Translations under genes and position numbers: made by a program
NCBI GenBank assembly: GCA_018822105.1
Contig: JAHJLB010000018.1
Span: 1-64,000, forward strand
Reading direction: 5' to 3'
Source: Pseudomonadota bacterium
GTDB taxonomy: Bacteria; Desulfobacterota; Desulfovibrionia; Desulfovibrionales; Desulfovibrionaceae
DNA length: 64,000 nt
Shown here: positions 63,634 to 64,000 of the stretch, in pieces
How the letters are laid out: each line of letters begins with the position of its first letter
Numbering within the stretch: position 1 is the stretch's first letter
The notes under the pieces: generated by a model
The model's database searches: none
What the model was told of the DNA's origin: nothing
What the model saw: the letters and a program-made list of their open reading frames with translations, nothing else

Positions 63634-64000
63634 CTAGGCTTCGTCCAGCCCCAGCAGCTTGGCCAGGGCCATGAGCTGCTCATTGGACTGGTAGGAGACG
63701 GAAAGTACGCCCTTGTCCATGCTGCCGGTGATCTTCACGCCTTTGCCCAGGGCCTGGGACAGGCCGTCCTGCAGCGCGCGCAGGGTGTCGTCCAGTTGGC
63801 GGGCGCTGCGGCCGCCGCGCGGTGCCTTGCCGCGCAGCTTGCCGCTGCCGTAAAGCTCCTCCGGCTCAGCCAGGCGTCCATGCTCCTTGAAGAACACCGC
63901 CTCGGCCTCGGCCTGGCGCACGGAAAGATTGAACTCCTTGATGCGCTGGTACAGGCCCAGGCTCGTGTCGCCCTCCACGGCCATGATGGCCCGGCCGTGC
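63634..64000 (-). CDS. parB: ParB chromosome-partitioning protein, C-terminal part (runs off right edge)
   Basis: The frame is open to the window edge and encodes HGRAIMAVEGD followed by a helix (LYQRIKEFNLSVRQAEAEAVF) that matches the end of the ParB HTH domain (GHARALL...LSVRxxE), then a Gly/Arg-rich linker and a C-terminal dimerisation domain (DDTLRALQDGLSQALGKGVKITGSM ... LAKLLGLDEA). ParB binds parS sites near the origin and loads condensin; the chromosome origin lies about 37 kb away, which fits. The ATG at 63984 in the ORF track is internal. parA is not visible. Confidence 0.88.
   Translation of the reverse strand, partial: HGRAIMAVEGDTSLGLYQRIKEFNLSVRQAEAEAVFFKEHGRLAEPEELYGSGKLRGKAPRGGRSARQLDDTLRALQDGLSQALGKGVKITGSMDKGVLSVSYQSNEQLMALAKLLGLDEA

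Overview
The window looks like about 64 kb around the replication origin of a high-GC (roughly two-thirds G+C) Desulfovibrionales-type bacterium. Reasons: the gene set and order (dnaA, dnaN, gyrB and gyrA followed by a TPR lipoprotein, argS and a SPOR protein; a DUF39 homocysteine-synthesis gene beside dnaA; a Desulfovibrio-style divergent DnaA; a stand-alone DsrE-like protein; pyrB-pyrC with an amidohydrolase), the high GC, and G/C-rich hairpin elements after stop codons. The placement is inferred from protein families and layout, not from a database search. I see no rRNA, tRNA, CRISPR array or insertion sequence.

Layout. 0-16 kb: envelope and accessory genes (lipoprotein, LpxR-like lipid A deacylase, DsrE-like protein, hemW, NlpC/P60 lipoprotein, HTH regulator, copA-copZ copper export, PAS-only membrane protein, 3D-domain protein, OmpH-like lipoprotein, TrmN6-like methyltransferase, Sel1 protein, and an unrecognised Gly/Pro/Asn-rich protein). 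15.5-27 kb: the minus-strand origin cluster dnaA, dnaN, gyrB, gyrA, TPR lipoprotein, argS, SPOR protein. The origin probably lies at about 26.93-27.2 kb, between dnaA (minus) and the plus-strand genes, where two near-consensus DnaA boxes sit. 27-41 kb, mostly plus strand: DUF39, amidohydrolase, pyrB, pyrC, a degenerate poly(A)-polymerase-like HD protein, trmI (minus), a radical SAM/winged-helix protein, RNase E/G, queH, and an ATGA-coupled V4R plus diguanylate cyclase pair. 41-48 kb: BON lipoprotein, two methyltransferases, an M16C protease and a 2-Cys peroxiredoxin.

48-54 kb is the most unusual part. Two tandem M15-like genes (one with an apparent single-base frameshift) and a solitary, motif-intact phage-type terminase large subunit flank an NtrC/histidine-kinase pair. 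The first M15-like gene and the terminase, on opposite strands 3.5 kb apart, share an ungapped ~80-bp promoter region. 54-57 kb is a flagellar fliL-fliN-fliO-fliP-fliQ cluster with a candidate sigma-28 promoter. 57-64 kb holds a GT39 glycosyltransferase, an excisionase-like HTH gene preceded by phased TGACA repeats, phosphofructokinase, a secreted propeller-like protein, a heptose-7-phosphate kinase and the 3' end of parB.

Most genes near the origin point away from it on both sides, as expected for leading-strand coding. A recurrent hairpin module follows five minus-strand genes (hemW, gyrB, trmI, the M16 protease, ntrC-type regulator) and probably ends transcription there.
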